Position numbers and translations under genes: made by a program
Notes under the pieces: generated by a model
Databases searched by the model: none
Seen by the model: the letters and a program-made list of their open reading frames with translations, nothing else
What the model was told of the DNA's origin: nothing
Origin: Mastigocoleus testarum BC008
GTDB lineage: Bacteria; Cyanobacteriota; Cyanobacteriia; Cyanobacteriales; Nostocaceae
Assembly: GCF_001456025.1 (NCBI RefSeq)
Contig: NZ_LMTZ01000166.1
Coordinates: 1 to 32,167, forward strand
Length of the DNA: 32,167 nucleotides
Direction: 5' to 3'
Shown: in pieces, positions 5,144-12,955 of the stretch
Layout of the letters: each line of letters opens with the position of its first letter
Position numbering within the stretch: position 1 is the stretch's first letter

Positions 5144-6013
5144 TTAATACGCACTCAAATTTAACGCTTGCTGAGATAAGCAAAGCCACTGCTTCGATTC
5201 TAATAACGAAGTTTGTGCTTCATCTTTCCAATTTTGCGCTTCGTCATAATGATGTTGCTTTTCAGCTTGCTTCTTTTGAGCTTCTGCATGACGTTGATTT
5301 TGTTCTGCTTTTCTTTGCTGTTTTTCTGCTAGGCGTTGCAACTCGCGCGCTTCACTTTTTGCTTTTAATGGTGGTAATTGTTTCGTCTCAATTCGATTCT
5401 CTAATTGATTGAATGCTGCATAATAATTCTTAATTTTCTGATTGGGTATACCATTTGAGTTACATTCTTTTTCTGTGTTACTCACGTGGCTAACTGATAG
5501 CGCAGGAGGTATCGTCTGTTGTTGAACGTTATTGATTGTTTTCTCATGACTGACAAAATGATACAACTTTGTTGTTCCAATAAGCGTTACTATTCCTACT
5601 GCTGCAAAAGAAGAAATAACAAGCCTAATATCACATTTTAAAAACTTCCTTTTCTTTTTTAGATGCGAAGTGAATAAGCGAGGAAATAAAACTACATTAC
5701 TACCAATATCTGATTTTTTGGTGCTATTTTTTATGTTAAATCTATCTTTATCCCGATTTAATTCTAGACTTACTTGATGTGAATCATCTAAATCATCATC
5801 TCTAAGTAAATTATTCTCAAAGGCGTATTTTTGATCTACTTGATTAAGTAAATTATTTAGTACTGCATTATCAACAGCTAACTCCATAATTTCTTCAATA
5901 CGTTCAAGTTCAATATCAGATGGGGATGATAACCTTATTAAGGTACAGTATTCTTCGGCGATTTTGACAACATTTTCTTTGGGTTGATAATGACTTGAAA
6001 TCTTTAGTTTCAT
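5144..6013 (-). CDS. Unrecognised single-pass membrane protein with a long coiled-coil tail
   Basis: 289 aa. Residues ~1-115 are soluble and mixed-charge. A basic stretch (HLKKKRKFLK) then precedes one hydrophobic segment (VISSFAAVGIVTLIGTTKLY, about 132-151). The C-terminal part (about 215-275) is a Glu/Lys/Gln-rich coiled coil with repeated AEKQQRKAEQ-type units. The topology is N-in with a periplasmic coiled coil. I do not recognise the family. It is divergent from the ECF-like sigma factor gene at 6589 across a 575-bp region with an inverted repeat, the arrangement often seen for a sigma factor and its membrane regulator; an anti-sigma role is only inference. Confidence 0.65.
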   Translation of the reverse strand: MKLKISSHYQPKENVVKIAEEYCTLIRLSSPSDIELERIEEIMELAVDNAVLNNLLNQVDQKYAFENNLLRDDDLDDSHQVSLELNRDKDRFNIKNSTKKSDIGSNVVLFPRLFTSHLKKKRKFLKCDIRLVISSFAAVGIVTLIGTTKLYHFVSHEKTINNVQQQTIPPALSVSHVSNTEKECNSNGIPNQKIKNYYAAFNQLENRIETKQLPPLKAKSEARELQRLAEKQQRKAEQNQRHAEAQKKQAEKQHHYDEAQNWKDEAQTSLLESKQWLCLSQQALNLSAY

Positions 6014-6588
6014 TGCTTTAAAGTAACTACTAGATTCTTAAGCATGAATTTCAGCTTAAATACCATAAAACTACGAGTTAATTTAAGCTGTTATCTGCAT
6101 AGCTATCCCTGTCACTACAATTGTATTGACAATTGTTACGACATAGTATGTCAATTGTCATGACCATACTAGTAGTGTCAGCTTTACACTAAACGTGACA
6201 TATCTCTGCTAAATAAAAAAAATATTTTTTTAATTCCCGCAATTAATAAAATTATTATCTCTTCAAAGAAAAGTTTTGCTGTAAAAATGACCATGTGACA
6301 GTATGTAAACTGGTCAATTCTTGTGATGCTAATAGTCACATTTTGTTTATTGATAACACTAATATTTAATAGGTGTTTCCAGTAGAAATAAGGCACTAAT
6401 TATAGGTAATAATAACCAAGAAAAAACAAATATACAGCCTCTTTCTTTGGTTTGATATTACAACCAAATTTGATATTTAAGTCACATTTTGTCAGCTACA
6501 GATACTAATCAATTAGCTGTCTGTTATATAGCTATCCGTACAACGGAGATTCTCATAAATAACTCTTCTCAGATAAAAAGTTGCCAAG
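6014..6588. other. Divergent intergenic region with a 9-bp inverted repeat
   Basis: AT-rich, no gene accepted. TGACAATTG (6127-6135) and CAATTGTCA (6152-6160) form a perfect inverted repeat with a 16-bp spacer. Further TGACA/TGTCA half-sites lie at about 6176-6200 and 6296-6301. The open frame 6396-6184 on the minus strand is Ile/Phe/Lys-rich, lacks a ribosome-binding site and is probably chance. Confidence 0.5.
6127..6160. promoter_or_regulatory. Inverted repeat, candidate operator
   Basis: Perfect 9-bp arms TGACAATTG and CAATTGTCA about 115 bp upstream of the minus-strand membrane protein and 430 bp upstream of the sigma-like gene. It could be a transcription factor site or a hairpin. No specific regulator can be assigned. 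Confidence 0.45.
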
Positions 6589-7122
6589 ATGACGAAGAAT
6601 AATAATTTCCCCGAAGTTGATGAAGTATTGCAGGCTAAATGGTTGAAAATTCACATTATGAATCGTATACATGTGTTGAAACTTAACAGCTTTTTATCAG
6701 AAGAAGATGTGATTCAGCACGTTGGTATGTGTTTGATTGAAAAGCTTCGATCTGGTGTAAAAATTCATCATCCTGTAGCTTGGGCAAAGTTAGTTAGTGA
6801 ACGACACATAAATGCACTGTACAAAAGACATAAGATGAGTCAAACCACCGAGTCAGATAAAGTTGAGTATTTAGCAAACCTTTATTATCAAAAAAACAAT
6901 TTATATGATGATTATGAAGAAATTACTAAATATATCCAGCAACTCAAGTTTGCTAGCAGAGAAATTATAGTGATGCGCTTTTTTCAAGGATTATCTTGGC
7001 ATAAAGTTGCTGAAATTTTATCACACCGAGAAGGCAAACGAATTTGTGCAGCAACAGCACGTAAGCGTGGTGAACGAGCAATAAATAAATTACGACAGAT
7101 ATATCTTAAACAAGTTTGTTAA
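6589..7122 (+). CDS. ECF-like RNA polymerase sigma factor
   Basis: 177 aa. Residues ~25-80 (SEEDVIQHVGMCLIEKL...HPVAWAKLVSERHINALYKRH) match the layout of sigma region 2, a two-helix core-binding unit that ends in a DNA-melting helix. Residues ~115-172 (FASREIIVMRFFQGLSWHKV, AEILS, then ATARKRGERAINKLR) fit sigma region 4 with a helix-turn-helix for the -35 element. There is no region 3 and no sigma-70 region 1, as in ECF sigma factors. The insertion HREGKR within region 4 is unusual. The gene would redirect RNA polymerase to a small promoter set. Divergent from a membrane protein gene; its own leader holds no clear consensus promoter. Confidence 0.75.
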   Translation: MTKNNNFPEVDEVLQAKWLKIHIMNRIHVLKLNSFLSEEDVIQHVGMCLIEKLRSGVKIHHPVAWAKLVSERHINALYKRHKMSQTTESDKVEYLANLYYQKNNLYDDYEEITKYIQQLKFASREIIVMRFFQGLSWHKVAEILSHREGKRICAATARKRGERAINKLRQIYLKQVC

Positions 7123-7347
7123 CTAAAAAATGAAGCTAAATGATAATTGGTAATTTTAATTATTTATACATACTCATTCCTCCAATATTTTTTATTGGGG
7201 GTTTTTACATTTTAAATTACCTATATTGTTACAGATATCTAATTATTAAGATTTAGTATTATATTTTTATTAACTATTTTTTGTCACAACAACTATAAAA
7301 AATCTACTAAATAAGTATACAAATTAAGTTTAAGCAGCTTGGAAATT

Positions 7348-7524
7348 ATGAAATATAACAAATTCAAAGATGTTGTTTTAGCTGCTATTGCATATACTTT
7401 GGTAGCAGGTTTTTTAGTCTTAGCAATTATTGATGAGAATTACCGCTCTACATTTGTAGATTTAGCTAAAGTAGGAGTCGGTGCTTATATTGGTTTAACA
7501 ATTCCTAAGTCCCAGTTTAGATAA
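7348..7524 (+). CDS. Small membrane protein, function unknown
   Basis: 58 aa from the ATG at 7348; the frame extends three codons upstream to a TTG, but ATG is the more likely start. One strong transmembrane segment (VVLAAIAYTLVAGFLVLAII, residues ~9-28) and a second mildly hydrophobic C-terminal part ending in GAYIGLTIPKSQFR. It looks like a short holin- or stabiliser-type membrane peptide, but no family is claimed. A MITE is inserted immediately after its stop: the TAA (7522-7524) is part of the putative TAATT target duplication. Confidence 0.6.
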   Translation: MKYNKFKDVVLAAIAYTLVAGFLVLAIIDENYRSTFVDLAKVGVGAYIGLTIPKSQFR

Positions 7525-7526
7525 TT

Positions 7527-7754
7527 CAGGACTTACGCAAAATAAACGTAATTACGTCATTACGTTAGCGCAGCGTGTTCGTTAGAACAAGCGACAGCGA
7601 CGTATATGTCCTGCGGACACGCAATACCTACGGTAGGCTGTCGCTAGGCGCTAACGCCAAAATCCGTGAGATTGCTATCTCCTAAACAGAGACGCTCCGC
7701 TAACCCTGCACTGCGTTCCGGTCGCAATGACAAATCTTCGTTGCGTAAGTCCTG
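7527..7754. mobile_element. MITE-like element with 14-bp perfect terminal inverted repeats
   Basis: The ends are CAGGACTTACGCAA (7527-7540) and TTGCGTAAGTCCTG (7741-7754), exact reverse complements. The element is 228 bp and is flanked by TAATT on both sides (7522-7526 and 7755-7759), a likely 5-bp target duplication. It has no transposase gene. Its interior is built of SDR copies: GTTAGCGCAGCG plus a hairpin near 7563-7595, TGTCCTGCGGACACGC near 7609, and ATCTCCTAAACAGAGACGC near 7678-7704. The sequence GGACTTACGCA is a frequent minitransposon end in Nostocales genomes. Confidence 0.85.
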
Positions 7755-7915
7755 TAATTATTGGATTGGGGGTAAAGTGGGTCGCCCTCTCGTATTACAA
7801 TCCTAAAATGCCCATAACCTTGATTTTTAGCCGCCAACATTGTTAAACCCGTGATTCCAACAGCAGCTAAAGAAATACTAAGAATAAGAACTAAAAGATT
7901 GTTACGATTTTTCAT
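7700..7915 (-). CDS. Small exported or membrane protein whose C-terminus comes from the MITE
   Basis: 71 aa. The N-terminus (MKNRNNLLVLILSISLAAVG) is a membrane anchor or uncleaved signal peptide. Residues ~31-54 form a short hydrophilic part. The last 17 codons (RTYATKICHCDRNAVQG) lie inside the MITE at 7527-7754, so the present C-terminus was supplied by the insertion and the original end is lost. The protein's function is unknown. It is convergent with the small membrane gene at 7348-7524. Confidence 0.5.
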   Translation of the reverse strand: MKNRNNLLVLILSISLAAVGITGLTMLAAKNQGYGHFRIVIREGDPLYPQSNNYRTYATKICHCDRNAVQG

Positions 7916-8223
7916 TTCAAGCTTTATTTCGCTAGAAACAACAACTATATATTCATTAGCTATAGATACAATCCCAGAAATTTAGTTTTTATGTAAGTTA
8001 TAAGATATACCTTTGGCTAATGTTAAGTTTTACTGAGATTAGCCCTCAAAACACGAATCGTAAAATTAATTTTATATGCCAAAAACCTGGTAACTATGAC
8101 CAGGTTTTATTGGGTATACTCCCCACGGCTAATTATAGAAGTCATTTATAAGCGTTTGTTCTGGTAATGACTACCATTCCAAGCTGGTTGATTTCGGAAA
8201 GTGCCGGAATTAATTTCTGGGCA
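7916..8223. other. Intergenic region with a hairpin terminator
   Basis: No gene seen. It contains the hairpin at 8082-8108 listed separately. Confidence 0.5.
8082..8108 (-). terminator. Probable intrinsic terminator
   Basis: AAAACCTGG (8082-8090) and CCAGGTTTT (8100-8108) pair perfectly over 9 bp with a 9-base loop. The stem has A on one side and T on the other, so it could work in both directions. It lies downstream of the minus-strand RHH gene that ends at 8224. Confidence 0.65.
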
Positions 8224-8394
8224 TTATTGTTTTCTCTGTTTAGCAAGTTTTTTTTCTTGCTCATCGCACCATTGGGCGAACAATTCTTTGGCAACACTAC
8301 TCATATCCGTTTCTGATTGCACGCACAGTGACTTGAAACGGATTTTTAATTCTTTACCAATTACTAATTTGACGGTATCTTCGCTTTTTGCCAT
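8224..8394 (-). CDS. Small ribbon-helix-helix (CopG/ParG-like) protein
   Basis: 56 aa, starting MAKSEDTVKLVIGKELKIRF. The frame stays open for another 27 codons upstream, but that part lies in the palindromic promoter region and does not look like protein, so the start at 8394 is chosen. A beta-strand (TVKLVIG) followed by two helices (KELKIRFKSLCVQSE and MSSVAKELFAQWCDEQEKK) fits a dimeric RHH DNA-binding fold of plasmid partition or antitoxin type. An 11-bp inverted repeat sits directly upstream (8414-8460), fitting autoregulation. Whether it has a partner is unclear; the divergent frame at 8482 is a candidate. Confidence 0.72.
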   Translation of the reverse strand: MAKSEDTVKLVIGKELKIRFKSLCVQSETDMSSVAKELFAQWCDEQEKKLAKQRKQ

Positions 8395-8413
8395 CCCATC
8401 ATTGTGGCACGAC

Positions 8414-8460
8414 AAAGGGGGAATTGAATCAATATTCCTATATGACCACATTCCCCCTTT
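8414..8460. promoter_or_regulatory. Long inverted repeat upstream of the RHH gene, candidate operator
   Basis: AAAGGGGGAAT (8414-8424) and ATTCCCCCTTT (8450-8460) are perfect 11-bp arms. Close to the left arm lies another palindrome (ATTGA-A-TCAAT, 8423-8433). The region lies between the RHH gene and the divergent frame at 8482. Confidence 0.5.
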
Positions 8461-8481
8461 ATTGGTATAATTCATATAAAA

Positions 8482-8760
8482 GTGAAGGCGATCGCTCTCC
8501 CGCCAAGAAGTTGCGATCGCCTAAACGTAACCCCAAAAAGCGATCGCAACGCGCGGGGCGAACGCAGAAAAATTATCCCTAGCCAAATTAATGAGCGTGT
8601 TAAAGCAAGTAAAGAAGTAACAGCACCAAAACATCCACTCAAAGAACGTTACAAAAAAGCATTACCACAATTACAAAAGTCTAAAGTATGGGAGAATCCC
8701 AAAAAGCAAAAGGCTTTAGAAAAACTGCTAGCTCAAATTGAAGCATTGATTGATGAGTGA
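8482..8760 (+). CDS. Small basic protein, unrecognised; start uncertain
   Basis: 92 codons from a GTG at 8482. The C-terminal ~55 residues (KEVTAPKHPLKERYKKALPQ, then KSKVWENPKKQKALEKLLAQ) look like a genuine helical, Lys-rich protein. The N-terminal third is translated from three HIP1 octamers in 60 bp (8488, 8513 and 8540) and is not protein-like, so the true start may lie further in or the 5' part may be damaged. No function is assigned. It is divergent from the small RHH gene. Confidence 0.5.
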   Translation: MKAIALPPRSCDRLNVTPKSDRNARGERRKIIPSQINERVKASKEVTAPKHPLKERYKKALPQLQKSKVWENPKKQKALEKLLAQIEALIDE

Positions 8761-8841
8761 ATTTAGTAGAAAAGAGTATGTAACGGTGGCGTACTTGTTA
8801 TCTGAAAAATAATGTTGTATCCTCCGAACTGTTTATCTACG

Positions 8842-9303
8842 ATGAATTCTATGCGATTTCTACTTAGTGGTGTGATTATTAGTTTGGGGCTGTTACCTTT
8901 AGCAGCACAAGCACAACAGCAGTCATCTAATACCCAAGTTGCAGCAATGGTAGAAGCATTACGATTGGCTGCACCAAAGACCACCGATGACAGTTTATAT
9001 AGTGAATGGAAAGTTAAAGGAGAAACTTTCAGAAGTTGGTCAAAATCTTGTCTAGAAAAAGAAGTTCAACCAACACAGTTTGCTTCCAACCCCGAACTAG
9101 CACGCCAAGTTATTAGTTGCATCATGGAACGAGAGTTAAAAGGACAATTAGACGCTACTAATAATAATGAAACTGAAGCTGTGAGTCGTACTGCTTGTTG
9201 GTGGATGACTGGTAAATACACAGGCTGCAACAGTGGTTTTACCGCAGACTACGTGAAAAAAGTTTCGGGCTATTACCAAGAACAAAGTTCTCAACCAGAA
9301 TAA
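8842..9303 (+). CDS. Exported protein of unknown function
   Basis: 153 aa from the ATG at 8842; another ATG lies 30 bases upstream at 8812, but MNSMRFLLSGVIISLGLL followed by PLAAQAQQ is a clean signal peptide with AQA cleavage at about residue 24. The mature part is a helical ~125-residue domain with four cysteines (CLEKE, SCIMER, ACWWM and GCNSG), which could form two disulfides in the periplasm. I do not recognise the family. A hairpin at 9343-9376 probably ends transcription. Confidence 0.65.
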   Translation: MNSMRFLLSGVIISLGLLPLAAQAQQQSSNTQVAAMVEALRLAAPKTTDDSLYSEWKVKGETFRSWSKSCLEKEVQPTQFASNPELARQVISCIMERELKGQLDATNNNETEAVSRTACWWMTGKYTGCNSGFTADYVKKVSGYYQEQSSQPE

Positions 9304-9342
9304 GTAATAAATAAATCAAGACATTTCTGACTTGTTATGAAA

Positions 9343-9376
9343 ATCAGCAGCTCCGGGTAATTCCAGAGCTACTGAT
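9343..9376. terminator. Stem-loop between convergent genes
   Basis: ATCAGCAGCTC and GAGCTACTGAT pair over 11 positions with one mismatch and a 12-base loop. It lies between the exported protein (plus) and the DM13 gene (minus). A T-run is lacking, so it may be a processing stem or a weak terminator. Confidence 0.4.
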
Positions 9377-9394
9377 AAGCGGTGTGTTATGTGT

Positions 9395-9422
9395 GTTCGT
9401 GGCGCAGCCGCGAGTCTTCCAA
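9395..9422 (-). repeat. Dispersed repeat, inverted copy of 299-326
   Basis: Reads TTGGAAGAC...GCGCCACGAAC on the minus strand, with one mismatch in 28 bases to the copy near psbA. Confidence 0.75.
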
Positions 9423-9504
9423 GGAACAAGAAAATAAAGATAAATCTTACATATAAAATCGATTTTTAAAATATCGGTATCTTGCAAGCTTAGTAACCAA
9501 AAAC

Positions 9505-9984
9505 TTAAGCTTTTTGCAGACTAGCGTAACCAAAGGTAACATTAAACTCTTCGCACCAGATTGCTACAGATTCAAAATCATTTAGATCCAAGTTAGCTGG
9601 AATTTCGTAACGTTGAGCGCCATCAAACTTTTTGAGTTGTGCAATCGTGACGTAATTTTCTGCTTTAAGATTTACAGGTACAGTGTTGTTGCGGTGGAGA
9701 ACGACTCTTACTTTTGGTCCCCGTGCTGTAGTGAAAGCTTTGTCAAACTCTAGATAACGCTTACCATTAACATTAACAATTTTAGCTATACCGTTGGTGG
9801 GGTGGTCTTGTTCTACAGTAACAAAGCTACCGGACGCAATTAGTGATTGAGATTTCTTTGCAACTGTAGTAGTTTGTGTTGCTTTAAGCGCTTGGGCTGG
9901 CTGTGCATTAACTGCTAATTGTCCAAAGCTACCGAATAATACGATTGATGCGATTCCTAAACCAGCGATTTTGTTGAATTTCAT
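9505..9984 (-). CDS. Exported DM13-domain protein
   Basis: 159 aa. The signal peptide is MKFNKIAGLGIASIVLFGSF through about residue 28 (VNAQP). Residues ~48-157 match the DM13 domain: GSFVTVEQDHPTNGIAKIV, the buried strand KRYLEFDKAF, GPKVRVVLH, YVTIAQLKKFDGAQRYEIP and the closing motif DFESVAIWCEEFNVTFGYA with its conserved Cys. DM13 domains are proposed to take part in redox or electron transfer in extracytoplasmic proteins. The role in the periplasm here is unknown. Start chosen at the ATG giving the complete signal peptide. Confidence 0.85.
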   Translation of the reverse strand: MKFNKIAGLGIASIVLFGSFGQLAVNAQPAQALKATQTTTVAKKSQSLIASGSFVTVEQDHPTNGIAKIVNVNGKRYLEFDKAFTTARGPKVRVVLHRNNTVPVNLKAENYVTIAQLKKFDGAQRYEIPANLDLNDFESVAIWCEEFNVTFGYASLQKA

Positions 9985-10430
9985 CTCAGTTGCTTCCTTA
10001 AACTTTGTTTTATGTGGTTTCCCTTTCCTTGATTACTAATATCGGTGATGAAACTGAGGAGCTAGTGATGGATAACTGAGAATTGACTAAAAGTTATCTG
10101 AGAAAACTGAGAGATGGATAGTGGGGTTTTTTGAGGTGAAGTAATACTTTAATAGAACAACATTGGAAGTGTTTAAGTTATTCTTGTTTAATTTCTGCTA
10201 CTCTTTGGGCGACATCTTGCTTAGTTACTCTAATTTTAGTGCATTAAACCTAGCATCTATTGTAATCATTTTCGGCACTCAATCAGTTAAAGCTGAAACT
10301 GTAGTAATTGAAAACTTTAAACGAGAACATTTCAAAGTAAATTACGATTTTTGGTAGAGAATTTAGCGGTCAAAGACATACTATTCCCAATGAAGTAAAT
10401 TATTTTATAACTCTTCAATGTAATGAACAT
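9985..10430. other. Intergenic region, possible relic of an exported protein
   Basis: No gene accepted. A 64-codon frame at 10163-10357 starts at a TTG and contains a signal-peptide-like stretch (LNLASIVIIFGTQSVKAETV), so a truncated relic is possible. No ATPase gene for the neighbouring permease is found here. Confidence 0.4.
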
Positions 10431-11507
10431 TCATATTGAGCGATGACGATGCAAAATCACCCACATCACAATCGGAGTACCAATCAAAGCAGTGACAGAG
10501 TTCAAAGGTAAAACGCTCTGACTACCGGGTAGTTGGGATAATAAATCTGCAAGTAATGCTATTATCGCACCCATCACCGCAACAACAGGAATCAATATTT
10601 TATGGTCTACAGTTTTAAATAAACTACGACATAGATGGGGAACCACAACGCCTAAAAATCCAATAGGACCACAAAATGCAGTAATCGCACCAGCCAAAAT
10701 TGAAGCATTACTAATAATCCAGAATCTTATTGTTTGTATTGATAAACCCAAAGTTCGAGCCTGAGTTTCACCTAAAAGCATGACATTCAAAGATTTTGAC
10801 AACAGTAAAGATACAATTAGTCCGAGCAATACCACAGGGGCTAAGATTATCATCTGTCGCCAAGTTACACCACCAAAACTTCCAAAAGTCCATTGCAAAT
10901 ATGATTGAATTTGATTATTCTCGCTAAATTGAAGCAAAATACTGACAATCGCACTAGTTGCATAACCAAGCAGTAATCCCAAAATTAACAGTGCCATGGA
11001 ATCGGCTACATGATGAGATATTAATAGGACCATTCCCAGTACCAATCCTGCACCTAAAGTAGCAGCTATAACTAAAACTAAGTCGTTAATCATTCCAAAA
11101 CTTGCGAGCAACGCACCCATCATAGTAGTGTTGACTGCAAGTATCACAAGTGCAACCCCCAAAGAAGCACCAGAACTAATTCCTAAGACAAATGGTCCAG
11201 CTAAAGGATTTTTGAATAGGGTCTGCATTTGCAAACCACTTACACCTAAAGCAGCACCTGCTAAAGTTGCAGTTAAGGCTTTGGGTAAGCGAAATTTGAG
11301 AATAATAGTATTCCAACTGGCTTTTATTGCTTCTCCTCCCAGAAGAATATTAATAACTTCCTGAATTGGAATATGAACAGAGCCAAAAGCTAAATCCAAT
11401 AAAAATACAAGAATTAAGCTAATTAGTAAAATTGCAGAAATAATAGTTTTCTGAGTTTTCTTTTTTTGTGATATTTTCTTATAATTTCGACCTTTACGTA
11501 TAAACAT
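10431..11507 (-). CDS. FecCD/BtuC-family ABC transporter permease
   Basis: 358 aa, the usual size for FecCD permeases, with about ten transmembrane helices. Residues ~75-120 (ALTATLAGAALGVSGLQMQT, FKNPLAGPFVLGISSGASLG) carry the family's G-L-Q-x-x-x-x-N-P-L-A-x-P motif, and GPIGFLGVVVPHLCRSL is the conserved coupling segment near the cytoplasmic loop. These proteins form a dimeric inner-membrane channel for iron chelates, haem or cobalamin. It follows the binding-protein gene at 11695 on the same strand with a 187-bp gap. An ATPase gene would be expected next but is not there. The substrate is inferred from the nearby cobalamin riboswitch, not from this protein. Confidence 0.93.
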   Translation of the reverse strand: MFIRKGRNYKKISQKKKTQKTIISAILLISLILVFLLDLAFGSVHIPIQEVINILLGGEAIKASWNTIILKFRLPKALTATLAGAALGVSGLQMQTLFKNPLAGPFVLGISSGASLGVALVILAVNTTMMGALLASFGMINDLVLVIAATLGAGLVLGMVLLISHHVADSMALLILGLLLGYATSAIVSILLQFSENNQIQSYLQWTFGSFGGVTWRQMIILAPVVLLGLIVSLLLSKSLNVMLLGETQARTLGLSIQTIRFWIISNASILAGAITAFCGPIGFLGVVVPHLCRSLFKTVDHKILIPVVAVMGAIIALLADLLSQLPGSQSVLPLNSVTALIGTPIVMWVILHRHRSI

Positions 11508-11694
11508 GTAATTTATGGGAAAAAAATAAAAGTCTATTCGTAGGGTGTGTTAGCGACAGCGTAACGCTATTAATGGTTTCTTCAATTTAATGGGCTCCTT
11601 TCAAAACTATTTCAAAAATCCTAATAAAACTATTTTTATCAATTTCGCAACAGGAATTATATATATCAAAAATAAAGATAAAACAAAAAAATAG

Positions 11695-12909
11695 TTAATT
11701 CAAATTTTGGTAAAATACCAGCTTATGATTTGGTAATAATTCAGGATGAAAAATTTTAATTAAGTCAGCTAAAACTAGATTAGGATTACTAATTCCACCT
11801 TCCCAATAGTCATTACCACCATTTTCATTTAAACGAGCATTATTATTATAAACATTACCTTTTTTCACTGCTTGAAAATCACCATAGCGACTATCTTCTG
11901 TAATTACATCTTTTAAAGTTTGCCAAGATTGACTTACATTTAACCAATAATCTGCTGTAGCAGCACGTTCAAAAACATTTTCAAAAGATAAAGGTGTGCT
12001 ACCAGAAGAATTTTCAGCACAAAAATAATCAGCACCAGCATCAGCTAAATATTTTGCTGCATAACTTTTACATCCTGGAGTATACCAAGTTCCTTTAAAG
12101 TTAAATCCAGTAAATACTTTGGGACGCTTTTTGATAGATTTTACTGTTTCAGCAATATCTTGATATTTCTTCGCTATTTCACTAAATTCCTTTTCTGCAA
12201 TATCTTCTTTATTAAAAAACAAAGCTGTAAACTTTAGCCATTCTGCACGACCTAACGGCGATGTTTCCATATATTCAGCATTGATTGCTACCTTTAATCC
12301 TGCTTCTAAAAATTTTGAATGATTATCGACTTGTGGATTTCCTGTTCCATAAGTTGTAACTAGCTCGGGATTGAGTTCTAATAATCGTTCCAAATTCACA
12401 TTATTATTGCCTAATTCTGCGATTTGACCTGCTTTGATTTTCTCAACTACTTCTGGGGTATTGACTGTTTTATAATTACTGATACCTAAAAGTTTATCTA
12501 CTATTCCTAACTTTGCCAGATGGGGTAGATGGGTAGTAGAAAGAGATACAACAGTATTTACTGGAACTGTAATTACTTGATTTCTTTTAAAGCCCAGTGG
12601 TACTGGCGTACCACATTCAACTAAAACATATTTGAAGCCTCTCTTTGCATCGCGCCAAGGATTTTTGACTGTTACAACTTTATAATTATTGTGATATTCA
12701 ACAGCAAAACCTGTAGCATGGTTAATACTTGCTTTTGTGGGAAAATAGTCTGTATTGGGATTAAAATTTTGAATACATACTTTGTTTACAGGTAATGAGA
12801 TTTTTGGATTGTTTAGAGTATTATTACAAGCAATAATTAAAGCTGTAATAAATATTGTTTGAATACCAAAAAAAAATAAATTTAATTTTTTATATTTTGT
12901 TATATTCAT
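11695..12909 (-). CDS. ABC transporter substrate-binding lipoprotein (BtuF/FhuD-like)
   Basis: 404 aa, longer than typical BtuF (about 270-300). A lipoprotein signal ends ITALIIACNN with the lipid-bearing Cys at 28. An extra ~100-residue N-terminal region contains FAVEYHNNYKVVTVKNPW. The periplasmic binding fold begins near residue 110 (VSLSTTHLPHLAKLGIVDKL, GISNYKTVN) with the long linker helix AEKEFSEIAKKYQDIAETVK typical of this class. It would catch a metal chelate or cobalamin and pass it to the permease at 10431. It lies just downstream of the GNAT gene on the same strand. The substrate is not readable from sequence. Confidence 0.9.
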   Translation of the reverse strand: MNITKYKKLNLFFFGIQTIFITALIIACNNTLNNPKISLPVNKVCIQNFNPNTDYFPTKASINHATGFAVEYHNNYKVVTVKNPWRDAKRGFKYVLVECGTPVPLGFKRNQVITVPVNTVVSLSTTHLPHLAKLGIVDKLLGISNYKTVNTPEVVEKIKAGQIAELGNNNVNLERLLELNPELVTTYGTGNPQVDNHSKFLEAGLKVAINAEYMETSPLGRAEWLKFTALFFNKEDIAEKEFSEIAKKYQDIAETVKSIKKRPKVFTGFNFKGTWYTPGCKSYAAKYLADAGADYFCAENSSGSTPLSFENVFERAATADYWLNVSQSWQTLKDVITEDSRYGDFQAVKKGNVYNNNARLNENGGNDYWEGGISNPNLVLADLIKIFHPELLPNHKLVFYQNLN

Positions 12910-12955
12910 GAATTATTTTTGAGGATATTGATAGGAAAATTTTGAATTTCCAAGA

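Noticed and set aside
4978..5412. 144-codon plus-strand frame
   Set aside because: It is antisense to the coiled-coil gene at 5144-6013, which has better protein character.
6184..6396. 70-codon minus-strand frame between the divergent genes
   Set aside because: Low-complexity AT-rich translation, no ribosome-binding site, and it would sit in the promoter region.
10163..10357. 64-codon frame with a signal-like stretch
   Set aside because: TTG start, no ribosome-binding site and no mature domain; at best a relic.
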